A stretch of 64,000 nucleotides of DNA from contig CM019702.1 of NCBI GenBank assembly GCA_009760885.1, positions 49,585,925-49,649,924 of the forward strand. The letters run 5' to 3'. Shown piece by piece: positions 51,101-55,029 of this stretch (position 1 is its first letter; the number at the start of each line of letters is the position of its first letter). Position numbers and translations under genes: made by a program. The DNA comes from Achatina immaculata. Taxonomy: Eukaryota > Mollusca > Gastropoda > Stylommatophora > Achatinidae. Below the pieces are notes generated by a model. The model saw nothing but the letters and a program-made list of their open reading frames with translations. It had not been told where the DNA came from and searched no databases.

Positions 51101-54054
51101 ACCACTCATAAAGGGGATGACATCATCCTCTAGTGTCTCAACAGGTTAGGGAAAATATTGACAATAACAATAACATTAATAACAGTAACATCATAACCTA
51201 TAGGTGCCTCCTCAGTATGGTAGGACTACCTTTATCTTTTCCCGACTGCTTGTTTGTAATAGATTTTATACCTGCTCTTTTACTTCTGATGATTAGCTTT
51301 ATGTCATTAGGGTGTGACAGCTATGAAACATTGACTCATATTCCTACTTTTTGTCTAACTTTGTTTTTTTTTTTTAAATAGAAATGTTTATAGTACTAAG
51401 TGTATAAATTTAGGGAGATCAGCAAACTCCTGCACAAACTACAGAACTGTTGACCTGATCAGTCATGCAAGTAAAATTCTATTAAAAATCGTAATGGGTA
51501 GACTTCATAAGAAAATAGATGGAGAAATAAATATGCTCCAAGCTGGTTTTAGACAAGGAAGAGGAACAAGAAATCATATATTCATTATAAGATTAATGAA
51601 TAGAAATGCAGAGAATTTAATGTGAATCTATATTTATCTTTTATAGACTATTCAAAGACATTTGATTGTGTACAACACCAGAAATTTTGGGAAATAATGG
51701 GAAAAAAATGGGATTTTCAACACATGTGATACAATTAATATCACTGCTGTATCTAGACCAACAGGCAGCAGATAGTGAAACAACTACTTGGTCTTACATA
51801 AAACAAGGGGTCCATCAAGGTGCATACTGTCGCCTTACTTATTTAACTTGTGTACTGAAATTATAATGAGGAATGCTAGAGAAGATGCAGACAAATATCA
51901 TTATGATGCTATAAAAATTGGAGGTTATGAAATACTAGAGATTAGATATGCTGATGACACAGTATTATTATCCACAACACAAAAAAGGAATAGAAAAACT
52001 AATTATATCAGTCCATAAGAATAGTAAAGAGCAAAACCTTTATCTTAATGTAAATAAAACTAAACTGATGACAACTGGCAAAACAAATAAGGCAGTTGGT
52101 ATAAATATCAATGAGGAAAAACTGGAAGAGGTGGAAAGTTTTGAATATCTTGGATCATTACTAACTAATAATAGAGATACAATGAGGGACATTAAAAGAA
52201 GGACATCTATTGCTTGTCAGAAAATAAAAAAAAAACAACTAAAGAAGCTGTGGAGAGGAACAGGTAGAACTACAAAAATGAGGTTTTTAAGGGTTTGCAT
52301 CTTTCCATTTGCAACATATACCTGTGAGACCTGGACACTTAACAAAACAGCTGAGAAACACATAAATACCTTTGAATGTAAATGCTACAGAAGAGTCCTT
52401 CAAATATCATGGACACAAAAAAGAATAAATATATCCATACTACAAAAACTTAATACTGAAGAAGGTTGTCTAGTAAAGATGATTAAACAGAGAAAACTTA
52501 AATATTTTTGAACACATTAAACATCAGGAGAATTTAAGAAAGACAGTCTTGTAAGGGTGCATAATGGGAAAAAGAGAGGAAGACCAAGGCAAAGATGGCT
52601 GCAAGATATCGGCATCTTACATATAACTGAGAGGCCTTCAGGACTGGTGTTGGGGAGGCAAAGTTCCACAAGGGACATGCTAATGACCAACTGACTGAGC
52701 AAACTGCTGACTGACTGAATCCTTCTTTTAATATGGTAAATTTATTGACTGCCTTCATGGATATTTTGTATATATATATATATATATCCCTATGTGCCTC
52801 TAAGGCATGGCAGGATTACCTTATATATATATATATATATATATAGATATAGATATATACACATAAGGTGTGTCCAGTAAGTAATGAGACTGGTTCCATA
52901 AATTTCAATTTGTTCAAGATATACTTACATATACTTAAAACTCCTTGAAATAACATCTTTGAGCATGAATAAACTGTTGCCAGGAGTTCTGCCATGAGCC
53001 GTAGCTCAGTCTTGAACAGGGATCTCCTTCAAAGCACTCATCACAGCAGCTTGCCCGTCATTAACATTCCTATAATGGTGGCCTTTTAAGCTTGATTTGA
53101 GCTGGGGAAACAAAAAGAAGTCAGCCAGAGCAAAGTCTAGGCTGTAGGGAGGGTGGCACAGCATTGCCATGGTTTGTTTCACCAGAAACTCTCTCACTAG
53201 CAGAGATGCACAGCTCAGTGCATTGTTGTGGTGAAGAACCAAGGTGTTGGTAATCTCCGGGCGGACATGTATGACTCAGTTCTTCAGCCGTTTAAGCACT
53301 TCCATGTAAAATGCTGTGTTGACTCTTTGTCTGGGTGATACAAACTCCTTGTGGACAACACCTTAAGAGTAAAAAAGACATTGAGAATCGATTTCATCTT
53401 CTATTTGCTCATTTGAGCATTCTTGTTGGTCGAGGAGACTTGGTAGTGTGCCACTCATAGCTCTGTCTTTTCATTGAATGTCTTCTTCCACCGAAACATT
53501 TGTGCTTTCAATAAAGCATCCTTCCCATAGGCTTTCTGCATCATAGGTCTTGGAATTTTTCAAGTTTAACACAAAACTTTATTGTGTATCACTGCTTGAC
53601 ACTCCTCTGCATTTTGACCCTTATGTGATGCTTAAACATCTGTCCATTTCACAAGCGATCCCCACTCTGTAAAAGCTCAGAGCCAGATGAAAAGATATCG
53701 ACACTTTACCTAACATCCCCCACTAACTTTCAGGCCCAGAGAATCCGACTCCCAGCCCTTTTGATTGGCTGAATAAATTAAGTCTCATTATTTACCTGAC
53801 ACACCTTGTATATATATATATGCAATAAGTTAATTAAAGTAGGCAGCAGATGCATAGATTAGCTTATCATAACAACACGGTCAAGAAAGGCTTGGCAAAG
53901 TCATTATGAAGAAAATTTTTAACTCGGAAAATAAATATTTAAAAATGTTTTTGATTTAAAGTAAAACAATTTACATATGAATCTACAGATCCAGCTCGAA
54001 AACAACAATGGTGATATACAGACAACTCCAGTGGCTAATCCATCAGCAATCTAG
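3243..54054 (+). CDS. sas: Sas-like receptor with VWC and FN3 domains (gene model, 18 exons)
   Basis: The exons are 3243-3507, 25855-26006, 26594-26729, 30001-30207, 32072-32266, 32764-32973, 34771-34923, 35546-35833, 37977-38192, 41179-41373, 42512-42812, 43131-43321, 44440-44576, 45523-45727, 46206-46359, 47065-47210, 50081-50229 and 53989-54054. All have AG/GT borders, all phases agree, and the sum is 3366 nt with one terminal TAG. The protein has a signal peptide, four FN3 or FN3-like domains, five 10-Cys VWC domains, one helix (about residues 1056-1081) and a short basic tail. This architecture is that of arthropod stranded at second / putative epidermal cell surface receptor. In Drosophila, Sas is an apical epithelial surface protein and a partner of the receptor phosphatase Ptp10D. 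The name is inferred from architecture, not from a search; another VWC/FN3 receptor is possible. Exons hidden in the 22 kb first intron cannot be excluded. Confidence 0.7.
3508..4214. other. start of the 22 kb first intron, nothing recognised
   Basis: AT-rich, with A-rich stretches near 3638 and 3955-4000. No exon-like frame with splice sites found on either strand. Confidence 0.5.
4215..4336 (+). mobile_element. LINE 3' tail with (GAT)n
   Basis: A short unique-looking block ends in an impure (GAT)n run (4292-4332), as the LINE-B copies in this window do. Only the tail is present, so the family is a guess. Confidence 0.4.
4337..8139. other. intron 1, no gene seen
   Basis: Contains recurring TAAACG/CGCC motifs at 5229-5460 (degenerate repeats), a CCTCGATATAAG transposon-end-like motif near 5611, (TC)n at 6000-6023, poly-G at 6550-6560 and repeated TTTCGGGACAAA-like motifs at 7560-7750 (unit about 50 bp, diverged). 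The frames of up to 118 codons show no splice context or recognisable domain. Confidence 0.5.
8140..8317. repeat. 21-bp minisatellite, 8.5 units
   Basis: Unit GTGTACTCTGAGCGAGAAAC plus C, almost perfect, with one C-to-T change in unit 2. Since 21 is divisible by 3 and the unit has no stop in the frames concerned, the long ORFs on both strands here (VYSERET and VHGFSLR repeats) are by-products. Confidence 0.95.
8318..9218. other. intron 1, nothing recognised
   Basis: AT-rich with poly-A runs (8560, 8803). No exon or element identified. Confidence 0.5.
9219..9294. repeat. (GATA)n/(GA)n microsatellite
   Basis: Mixed GATA and GA runs. Confidence 0.93.
9470..9745 (-). mobile_element. LINE-A 3' end (minus), decayed
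   Basis: Reverse-complemented, it contains the LINE-A C-terminal region (GRP-type basic motif, WQQD in place of [14 protein letters not shown]-like end), aligned by eye with 22661-22915 but with more substitutions and stops. It is 5' truncated. Confidence 0.7.
9795..9915 (+). repeat. single-unit copy of the 'core' interspersed repeat
   Basis: Reads TTTTCATCCACTGTGGGCCC, then one unit (CCCGGACCCTCACGTAAAAC...), then GGAGCAGTGCACCGGCTGGA. The same left and right flanks bracket the 2.5 kb array at 12188-14770. This appears to be the unexpanded version. Confidence 0.65.
10430..11455 (+). mobile_element. LINE-B 3' part, with internal minisatellite
   Basis: Contains the C-terminal region of a non-LTR reverse transcriptase: [36 protein letters not shown], then HVMRRG and, beyond the repeat array, [17 protein letters not shown], ending near [18 protein letters not shown] and GATGATG-like sequence. 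It is 5' truncated. The copy at 16830-17375 gives the undisturbed order. Confidence 0.78.
10666..11295 (+). repeat. 45-bp minisatellite inside LINE-B coding sequence, 14 units
   Basis: Unit GAGAAGAGGATGGCTTGGAA plus 25 more, 14 copies, highly similar. In the LINE-B frame each unit is 15 codons ([15 protein letters not shown]), stop-free, and the frame is kept on both sides. The homologous segment occurs once in the LINE-B copy at 17169-17240 ([20 protein letters not shown]). Confidence 0.9.
11456..12187. other. intron 1, nothing recognised
   Basis: Unique-looking, with a C-rich stretch (11521-11563) and a CA run (12163-12178). No exon found. Confidence 0.5.
12188..14770 (+). repeat. 2.5 kb minisatellite, unit 30-33 bp, about 80 units
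   Basis: Units of the type CTGGGCTCACCTTAAAAATA followed by GGAAAAAACCAT, with variable A-run length and many variants. A higher-order repeat is visible: the block from about 13215 to 13470 recurs from about 13490 to 13750 with the same variant order, including CTCTGGATTCACTTTAAAAT. The left flank (TTTCCATCCACCACGGGTCT) and right flank (CCGGAGCATTACGCTGGCTG) match the single-unit copy at 9795-9915. Confidence 0.9.
14771..15598. other. intron 1, nothing recognised
   Basis: Short (GCA)n at 14812-14832, a T run near 15021. No exon or element identified. Confidence 0.5.
15599..15866. repeat. 35-bp minisatellite, about 7.5 units
   Basis: Unit CATGTCCAGCATAAATATTT plus CTACATGTTGTAAGT. The first and last units are diverged. 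Confidence 0.92.
16830..17375 (+). mobile_element. LINE-B 3' part
   Basis: Two frames separated by a small frameshift near 17110 encode [40 protein letters not shown], then [29 protein letters not shown] and [20 protein letters not shown]. This is the post-RT region of a non-LTR retrotransposon. The 3' end is GATGATGATGAT. It is 5' truncated. Confidence 0.8.
17680..17905 (-). mobile_element. LINE-B-like 3' end (minus) with (ATC)n
   Basis: Reverse-complemented, it reads ...[22 protein letters not shown] followed by (GATGAT)n, matching the [19 protein letters not shown] end of LINE-B. Confidence 0.55.
17906..18821. other. intron 1, nothing recognised
   Basis: AT-rich; no exon or element identified. 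Confidence 0.5.
18822..19056. repeat. compound (AG)n/(TG)n microsatellite
   Basis: About nine alternations of AG and TG runs. Six-frame His-Thr, Ser-Leu and Cys-Val proteins over it are artefacts. Confidence 0.95.
19057..20224. other. intron 1, nothing recognised except (ATT)n
   Basis: Contains (AAT/ATT)n at 19606-19635. No exon found. Confidence 0.5.
20225..21130 (-). mobile_element. mariner-like transposase remnant (minus)
   Basis: On the minus strand, from about 21060 to 20600: a [13 protein letters not shown] start, [54 protein letters not shown] and LSEDHKGKK. These are in the order of the two N-terminal HTH motifs of mariner/SETMAR-type transposases. Several frameshifts and stops; the C-terminal catalytic part towards 20225 is hard to follow. 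A TIR-like ACGACGGTCGTTCCAAAGTA lies at the left end; its partner was not found. Confidence 0.6.
21131..21530 (-). other. unidentified frame next to the mariner remnant
   Basis: Two long minus-strand frames (21245-21592 and 21034-21423) overlap here. The phrases [20 protein letters not shown] and [20 protein letters not shown] are not a family I recognise. It is followed by (AG)n at 21531-21562. It may be part of a further mobile element. Confidence 0.25.
21531..21674. repeat. two (AG)n microsatellites
   Basis: AG runs at about 21531-21562 and 21642-21674. Confidence 0.93.
21775..22920 (+). mobile_element. LINE-A, 5' truncated, RT and C-terminus
   Basis: Reverse transcriptase blocks [27 protein letters not shown] and the catalytic RYADDTVLL are intact in 21810-22262. 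A small frameshift near 22205 and a stop at 22441 break the frame. The rest continues with [63 protein letters not shown] and [19 protein letters not shown]. The end is (ATGA)n. Non-LTR retrotransposon; the clade is not assignable by eye. Confidence 0.88.
22921..23460. other. intron 1, nothing recognised
   Basis: AT-rich; no exon or element identified. Confidence 0.5.
23461..25190 (-). mobile_element. decayed mariner/Tc1-superfamily transposase (minus)
   Basis: The left end reads AGGGTGTTCCAAAATTTCCT, a TIR-like start. On the minus strand the frames include [20 protein letters not shown] (near 24460-24400), the 'QDGAPPH' catalytic block of this transposase type, and near 23640-23580 the C-terminal [20 protein letters not shown]. 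Many stops. The 3' coding part has been expanded into a minisatellite (23660-24250). The right end is not located. Confidence 0.6.
23660..24250. repeat. 46-bp minisatellite, 13 units
   Basis: Unit AGCAGATGTGATGACGTCCG, then TGTTTTGTATGTAGG, then CTATCTGGAGT. AGCAG starts recur every 46 bp from 23671 to 24223. The unit lies in the C-terminal coding part of the minus-strand transposase remnant. Confidence 0.93.
25191..25854. other. end of intron 1, nothing recognised
   Basis: AT-rich; ends in the acceptor TATGCTTCCAG of exon 2. Confidence 0.55.
25855..26006 (+). CDS. sas: sas-like exon 2: first half of FN3 domain 1
   Basis: Acceptor CTTCCAG/GT and donor GAGAG/GTGAGT; phase 1 in, phase 0 out. 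It encodes about 51 residues including [13 protein letters not shown] and EYVLLYRVG, the B-C strand pattern of an FN3 domain with the conserved Trp. The other half of the domain is on the next exon. Confidence 0.78.
26594..26729 (+). CDS. sas: sas-like exon 3 (copy 1): second half of FN3 domain 1
   Basis: Acceptor GCTTTCAG/ATAGG, donor CCCTAC/GTAGGT; phase 0 in, phase 1 out, 136 nt. It encodes [19 protein letters not shown], the typical FN3 'L.P.T.Y...V' strand F. An identical copy lies 927 bp downstream, so either copy could serve as the functional exon. Confidence 0.75.
27521..27656 (+). CDS. sas: sas-like exon 3 (copy 2): tandem-duplicated exon
   Basis: This is identical to 26594-26729 with the same acceptor and donor. 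The exon is 136 nt (not a multiple of 3; phase 0 to 1). Splicing copy 2 after copy 1 would shift frame and meet TAG inside copy 2 (in the ATT-TAG of the GCATTTAG context). Only one copy per transcript can therefore give full-length protein. The perfect identity points to a very recent duplication or an assembly artefact. Confidence 0.6.
28300..28612 (+). mobile_element. LINE-A 3' end fragment
   Basis: Encodes [32 protein letters not shown] and [19 protein letters not shown], ending [10 protein letters not shown] then a stop, AVREAKF and an ATGAATGA tail. Confidence 0.88.
28613..30000. other. intron 3 remainder, nothing recognised
   Basis: A 132-codon frame runs over 28496-28894, but its start lies in the LINE-A end and the rest ([20 protein letters not shown]) matches no family I know; it could be another transposon end. 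No splice-bounded exon seen. Confidence 0.4.
30001..30207 (+). CDS. sas: sas-like exon 4: VWC domain 1
   Basis: Acceptor CTTGCAG/CT, phase 1 in and out. It has ten Cys in VWC spacing, with the NCTC and QCCEYSIVC motifs. The 3' end (from about 30185) is the first unit of a 44-bp tandem repeat, so the donor GAG/GTAAGC is repeated many times downstream. Confidence 0.8.
30185..31145 (+). repeat. 44-bp satellite carrying a splice donor, about 22 units
   Basis: Unit ATTGTTTGTCCAGAAATAGG followed by AGGTAAGCATGAATATATGTCTTG. The first unit is the last 23 nt of exon 4 plus the first 21 nt of its intron. AG/GTAAGC is preserved in nearly all units (exceptions near 30691 and 31134). Diverged pieces continue to about 31290. 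The 452-codon minus-strand frame across it is an artefact of a stop-free repeat. Confidence 0.95.
31291..32071. other. intron 4 remainder, nothing recognised
   Basis: AT-rich; ends in the acceptor of exon 5. Confidence 0.5.
32072..32266 (+). CDS. sas: sas-like exon 5: VWC domain 2
   Basis: Acceptor TGTTGCAG/AG, donor TGTG/GTAAGG, phase 1-1. Ten Cys in VWC order, with CQICTC and GQCCPEWHC. One complete domain on one symmetrical exon, as for the other VWC exons here. Confidence 0.82.
32764..32973 (+). CDS. sas: sas-like exon 6: VWC domain 3
   Basis: Acceptor TTTCAAG/CA, donor TTAG/GTTAGT, phase 1-1. Ten Cys, with CNLCQC and GCCDTLHC. It follows exon 5 after a 497-bp intron in which I see no other feature. 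Confidence 0.82.
33061..33102. repeat. (TA)n microsatellite
   Basis: About 20 TA units in the intron after exon 6. Confidence 0.95.
33300..34030 (-). mobile_element. LINE-C 3' part (minus)
   Basis: Minus-strand frames: [38 protein letters not shown] (post-RT 'YLGS' block), then [39 protein letters not shown]. One frameshift or stop near 33640. The 3' end lies near 33310. Confidence 0.82.
34031..34770. other. intron 6 remainder, nothing recognised
   Basis: AT-rich; ends in the acceptor of exon 7. Confidence 0.5.
34771..34923 (+). CDS. sas: sas-like exon 7: first half of FN3-like domain 2
   Basis: Acceptor TTCCTCCAG/AT with a good pyrimidine tract, donor TTTG/GTAAGT, phase 1-1. It encodes [12 protein letters not shown] and [12 protein letters not shown], an FN3-like first half in which the usual Trp of strand B is replaced by Phe. 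Confidence 0.72.
34924..35545. other. intron 7, nothing recognised
   Basis: AT-rich; a 73-codon frame at 35108 has no splice or domain support. Confidence 0.5.
35546..35833 (+). CDS. sas: sas-like exon 8: second half of FN3-like domain 2
   Basis: Acceptor ATGTTCAG/TG after a T run, donor AACA/GTACGT, phase 1-1, 288 nt. It encodes [20 protein letters not shown] (strand E-F pattern of FN3), a linker and [11 protein letters not shown]. This half is longer than usual because of an inserted loop before the L.P.T.Y motif. Confidence 0.75.
36085..36410 (-). mobile_element. non-LTR retrotransposon 3' end (minus) with (TTC)n
   Basis: Reverse-complemented, it reads [20 protein letters not shown] (Cys/His end of many LINE polyproteins), [11 protein letters not shown] and KLWGSYQDL, with a 3' (GAA)n tail at 36090-36101. 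It is unrelated to LINE-A to -D by eye. Confidence 0.6.
36600..37380 (+). mobile_element. LINE-D 3' part, decayed
   Basis: Encodes [37 protein letters not shown] and [20 protein letters not shown], with stops. The same sequence order occurs at 56100-56880. Its extreme 3' end runs into the minisatellite at 37386. Confidence 0.78.
37386..37655. repeat. minisatellite with 21-bp and 29-bp units from a LINE-D end
   Basis: Four units of AAGACATCAGTTTATCCTAT plus C, then about six units of AAGGCATCAAGACATCAGTT plus TATCCTCTC. It starts at the GAGCCCTATCAAGACGTCAG end of LINE-D; in the other copy (56842-56872) that end occurs once as GAGCCCTACTGAGACATCTG. Confidence 0.9.
37977..38192 (+). CDS. sas: sas-like exon 9: VWC domain 4
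   Basis: Acceptor TTCAACAG/TA, donor TCAG/GTGACT (a weak GT donor), phase 1-1. Ten Cys with CGQICKC and GDCCPRWIC. It lies about 320 bp after a minisatellite that grew from a LINE-D end. Confidence 0.8.
38740..39016 (+). mobile_element. LINE-E 3' end, split by a mariner
   Basis: Encodes [20 protein letters not shown] and [19 protein letters not shown], the generic C-terminus of this LINE group, then GGAAAGCTAAAGTA. The (GAA)n tail resumes at 40939 on the other side of the mariner (TA at 39015-39016 and 40937-40938). Confidence 0.72.
39017..40936 (+). mobile_element. mariner element with both TIRs, interrupted
   Basis: TIRs: CAAGGTCAGACAATTAAGTA at 39017 and the reverse complement CAAGGTCCGACAATTAAGTT ending at 40936, flanked by TA on both sides. 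The transposase starts near 39214 ([38 protein letters not shown]) and continues with [13 protein letters not shown] (first Asp), [11 protein letters not shown] (second Asp) and [13 protein letters not shown] (third Asp). It is inactive: in-frame stops after DKFDVN, after RQSG and after FLAKK, plus a 590-bp nested insertion. Confidence 0.9.
39616..40205 (+). mobile_element. retroelement insertion nested in the mariner
   Basis: The 590 bp are flanked by a perfect 12-bp direct repeat GAGTACACAAAA (39604-39615 and 40206-40217) and end in (GAA)n, as expected for target-primed retroposition. The mariner frame resumes cleanly after it (EYTK/DIRTC). The coding content is not clearly recognisable. 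Confidence 0.85.
41179..41373 (+). CDS. sas: sas-like exon 10: VWC domain 5
   Basis: Donor GTGG/GTTAGT; phase 1-1; ten Cys with CQVCTC and GDCCSQWKC. Two acceptors lie 6 nt apart in the same phase (TTACAG/CAACAG/GATG), so two forms differing by two residues are possible. The start given uses the upstream AG. Confidence 0.78.
41374..42013. other. intron 10, first part, nothing recognised
   Basis: AT-rich with poly-G at 41509-41519. Confidence 0.5.
42025..42279 (+). mobile_element. tRNA-derived SINE (tRNA-Met-like head), with target duplication
   Basis: The head at 42026-42102 folds like a tRNA: the acceptor strands GGTGTCT/AGACACC pair, there is an A-box region TGGTGAAGTGGCTAGTGCAC, a B box GGTTCGAATCC, and anticodon-loop CTCATGG giving CAT. 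The body follows to 42279. A perfect 11-bp TSD TACTTTCCTGT lies at 42014-42024 and 42280-42290. It is a SINE rather than a tRNA gene because the body and TSD are present and diverged copies occur at 50985 and 59697. Confidence 0.9.
42512..42812 (+). CDS. sas: sas-like exon 11: first part of an unrecognised Cys-containing module
   Basis: Acceptor TTTGCAG/AA, donor TTCAG/GTAAGA, phase 1 in, phase 2 out, 301 nt open. It encodes about 100 residues with few Cys (GSCRTT, HMECSN, RFCNT, VVCPES) and ends MVTLYLNF. It is neither VWC nor FN3. The alternation of short amphipathic strands is compatible with a SEA-like or similar fold, but I cannot name it. Confidence 0.7.
43131..43321 (+). CDS. sas: sas-like exon 12: second part of the unrecognised module
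   Basis: Acceptor ATCTACAG/C, donor TGTA/GTAAGT, phase 2 in, phase 1 out. It encodes [19 protein letters not shown] and ends [15 protein letters not shown], a C-x8-10-C ending like the C-terminal loop of small extracellular modules. The odd phase-2 junction with exon 11 suggests the two exons form one ancient unit. Confidence 0.65.
43322..44439. other. intron 12, nothing firm
   Basis: Poly-G at 43806-43816 and 43934-43941. 43797-43870 (GGGCGTCCAGCCAGTGAATT) weakly resembles the reverse complement of the 'core' repeat flank. No extra exon with matching phase found. Confidence 0.4.
44440..44576 (+). CDS. sas: sas-like exon 13: first half of FN3 domain 3
   Basis: Donor TTTTTG/GTAAAG, phase 0 out. 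It encodes [17 protein letters not shown] and KKQITGFL, a clear FN3 start with Trp. The start was chosen for phase: only the AG at 44438-44439 (after TTTTGTCTCTGTCA) gives the required phase 1. The better-looking acceptor ending at 44474 would be phase 0 and would break the frame. Confidence 0.6.
44735..45050 (+). mobile_element. LINE-C 3' end, decayed
   Basis: Reads [49 protein letters not shown] and [11 protein letters not shown], matching the LINE-C copy at 33300 with frameshifts. It lies in the intron of FN3 domain 3. Confidence 0.8.
45051..45522. other. intron 13, last part, nothing recognised
   Basis: AT-rich; ends in the acceptor of exon 14. Confidence 0.5.
45523..45727 (+). CDS. sas: sas-like exon 14: second half of FN3 domain 3
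   Basis: Acceptor CTTGACAG/GTG, donor TCAG/GTGACA; phase 0 in, phase 1 out. It joins in frame to exon 13 (GFL/VEVKKDG) and contains [20 protein letters not shown], a textbook FN3 strand E-F motif. Confidence 0.8.
45728..46205. other. intron 14, nothing recognised
   Basis: AT-rich; ends in the pyrimidine-rich acceptor of exon 15. Confidence 0.5.
46206..46359 (+). CDS. sas: sas-like exon 15: first half of FN3 domain 4
   Basis: Acceptor CTCATGTAG/CG, donor AATAA/GTAAGA; phase 1 in, phase 2 out. It encodes [17 protein letters not shown] and [11 protein letters not shown], the Trp-containing first half of FN3. Confidence 0.78.
46643..46780. repeat. 46-bp tandem repeat, 3 units
   Basis: Unit AGCTCATTGGAGTATCATTA plus GCATTGCCCATTCCTTACTGAATGTA, three nearly perfect copies with offsets of exactly 46. 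Confidence 0.93.
47065..47210 (+). CDS. sas: sas-like exon 16: second half of FN3 domain 4
   Basis: Acceptor CTCTAAAG/A, donor TTCAC/GTGAGT; phase 2 in, phase 1 out. It encodes [20 protein letters not shown]. It is the last ectodomain exon; the next exon begins only about five residues before the membrane helix. Confidence 0.78.
47225..47345 (-). repeat. single-unit copy of the 'core' repeat (minus)
   Basis: Reverse-complemented: TGGACCCGCTCTTAAAACAG, then GGAAAACCCTCTAGCCCCCA, then GAGCAATACACCACCTGGAC. This is the same block order as at 9795-9915 and as one unit of the 12.2-14.7 kb array. Confidence 0.6.
47545..48570 (-). mobile_element. LINE-A (minus), least decayed copy, 334 codons open
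   Basis: The minus-strand frame from 48561 to 47557 is uninterrupted: RT block GVRQGC at residues 31-36, catalytic YADD at 78-81, YLGS block, [20 protein letters not shown], and [20 protein letters not shown] near the C-terminus. The tail (ATTC)n lies at 47547-47562. It is 5' truncated within the RT, so incapable of autonomous movement. Both sides have (ATT)n, apparently the target. It is closest to the copy at 21775-22920. Confidence 0.92.
48880..49310 (-). mobile_element. LINE-B 3' part (minus), decayed
   Basis: Reverse-complemented it contains [14 protein letters not shown], [20 protein letters not shown], a GRP-like basic stretch and an end near [16 protein letters not shown]. Diverged, with stops. 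Confidence 0.62.
49370..49912 (+). mobile_element. LINE-B 3' part, strongly decayed
   Basis: Recognisable blocks: [58 protein letters not shown] and [14 protein letters not shown]. Frames are broken throughout. Confidence 0.6.
50081..50229 (+). CDS. sas: sas-like exon 17: transmembrane helix and juxtamembrane tail
   Basis: Acceptor TCATACAG/GG, donor ATATGG/GTGAGT; phase 1 in, phase 0 out. It encodes a helix of about 25 residues ([20 protein letters not shown]...), the stop-transfer run QRKRKKG, and NGFENKIYG. The N-x-x-Y (NKIY) resembles a PTB-type binding or internalisation motif. It is separated from exon 16 by a LINE-A and two LINE-B insertions. Confidence 0.78.
50385..50930 (-). mobile_element. 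LINE-A 3' part (minus) ending in a perfect foldback
   Basis: The minus strand encodes [31 protein letters not shown] and the GRP region to a CATTCATTCAG-type tail at the left. At its 5' side two perfectly complementary 24-bp arms (50860-50883 and 50902-50925) surround an 18-nt loop, the second arm repeating LINE-A sequence in inverted sense. Confidence 0.85.
50985..51240 (+). mobile_element. SINE copy, diverged
   Basis: Contains GTGCACTAATCTTTAATGGG, a degraded B box (GGTTCAAGTCATG), and the SINE body blocks CATCCTCTAGTGTCTCAACA, GGTTAGGGAAAATATTGACA and the TAGGACTACCTTTATCTT end shared with 42025-42279. Confidence 0.8.
51390..52705 (+). mobile_element. LINE-A, longest copy, decayed
   Basis: It extends further 5' than the others: [40 protein letters not shown], then [53 protein letters not shown] and the GRP region. 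Broken by stops and at least three frameshifts. The 3' end lies near 52690. Confidence 0.85.
52767..52862. repeat. (TA)n tracts around a SINE tail fragment
   Basis: (TA)n at 52768-52787 and 52824-52845. Between them lies TATGTGCCTCTAAGGCATGG CAGGATTACCTTA (about 52790-52823), identical in plan to the 3' end of the SINE. Confidence 0.75.
52866..53808 (-). mobile_element. mariner-like element (minus), internally reduced, with TIRs
   Basis: Left TIR AAGGTGTGTCCAGTAAGTAA and right TIR (reverse complement) AAGGTGTGTCAGGTAAATAA, TA on both sides. The minus-strand frame 53242-53006 reads [40 protein letters not shown], matching the second and third Asp blocks of mariner (with N for the expected D-N context). 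About 940 bp, shorter than a typical 1.3 kb mariner, with stops. Confidence 0.82.
53989..54054 (+). CDS. sas: sas-like exon 18: C-terminal tail and stop
   Basis: Acceptor ATCTACAG/AT in phase 0. It encodes 21 residues ([20 protein letters not shown], then I) and TAG. It continues the polar, Asn-rich tail of exon 17 in frame. It lies 3.8 kb downstream, past LINE, SINE and mariner insertions. I see no AATAAA or ATTAAA in the next 900 bp, so the polyA site is unplaced. Confidence 0.62.
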   Translation: MQLENNNGDIQTTPVANPSAI

Positions 54055-54990
54055 AGTAAAGTGAAGACAGCGACTAGGCTTTCCGCAGGCTGATTAGGCT
54101 TAGGATGATAGTTCAAAAGTCATGATTATTGTTGCTTTCCCCGAGATCATAGTGTGGTTCATCTATGTGAATATAGTGTGGTTCATCTATGAATATAGTG
54201 TGGTTCATCTATGTGAATATAGTATGGTTCATTTGTGTGAATATAGTGTGAAAAGTATTGACAGGCACTGTGTTGTTATTAATTCATTTATGCTGCAGAT
54301 AATACAAGATAAAAAGTATAAGAAGCTTTGAGAGGGTATAGCTTGTCATTGACTTGCCAGTTTCAAGAGAGCCACCAACATAAAACTTAACTTAGAATAG
54401 ATGTACTCGTGCAGTCTGCACAGACAATCAGATCAAGTTCATGGTCTGACCCATATGAGACACTGAACATTTTGGTCCTTTGAGATCAGTGTTACATGTA
54501 GTTCATAATTTGTATGTATATACCAAGAAAGTATGATAAGGTAATGTTTATATATGCTAGTGACGTTGTTTTCATTCCATTTGAATCATGATATTCATGT
54601 CACATGAAAGTATGATTTTCATTTTTTTTAAGGTTTTAATTCGTTTTGAGTGAAGTTACTCAAGTATGGGCAATTATTTATGACTGGCTGTTTGCAGGGG
54701 ACTTCAGAATGAATCAGTGAATGTGATTACAGAGAACTTTTATAGAGTAAATCAATGTTTTGATATGGAGTTGTTACTGATATAAAAACACATTGCTGCT
54801 GGAAACAGTACATAAATGGAACTGTTTTTCAATGTGTGAAGACAAAAATGAGAATCATTGCATATATTTAAAACTGAGATTTAAGTGATGGATTTTAAAA
54901 AAAAGCAAACATAGTTAGAGAAAAGTTGCCAGAGCAACATATGAAATACATATATATATATATATCAGTACCAGATATGATTAGCTGTGT
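54055..54990 (+). other. probable start of the receptor 3' UTR, then unassigned
   Basis: Follows the TAG of exon 18. Includes a tandem repeat at 54148-54250 (about five units of TATAGTGTGGTTCATCTATG with GAA). No canonical polyA signal found. Confidence 0.4.
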
Positions 54991-55029
54991 CCATACAGCT
55001 AATCACTATCATCTGGGCAATTTTATTAT

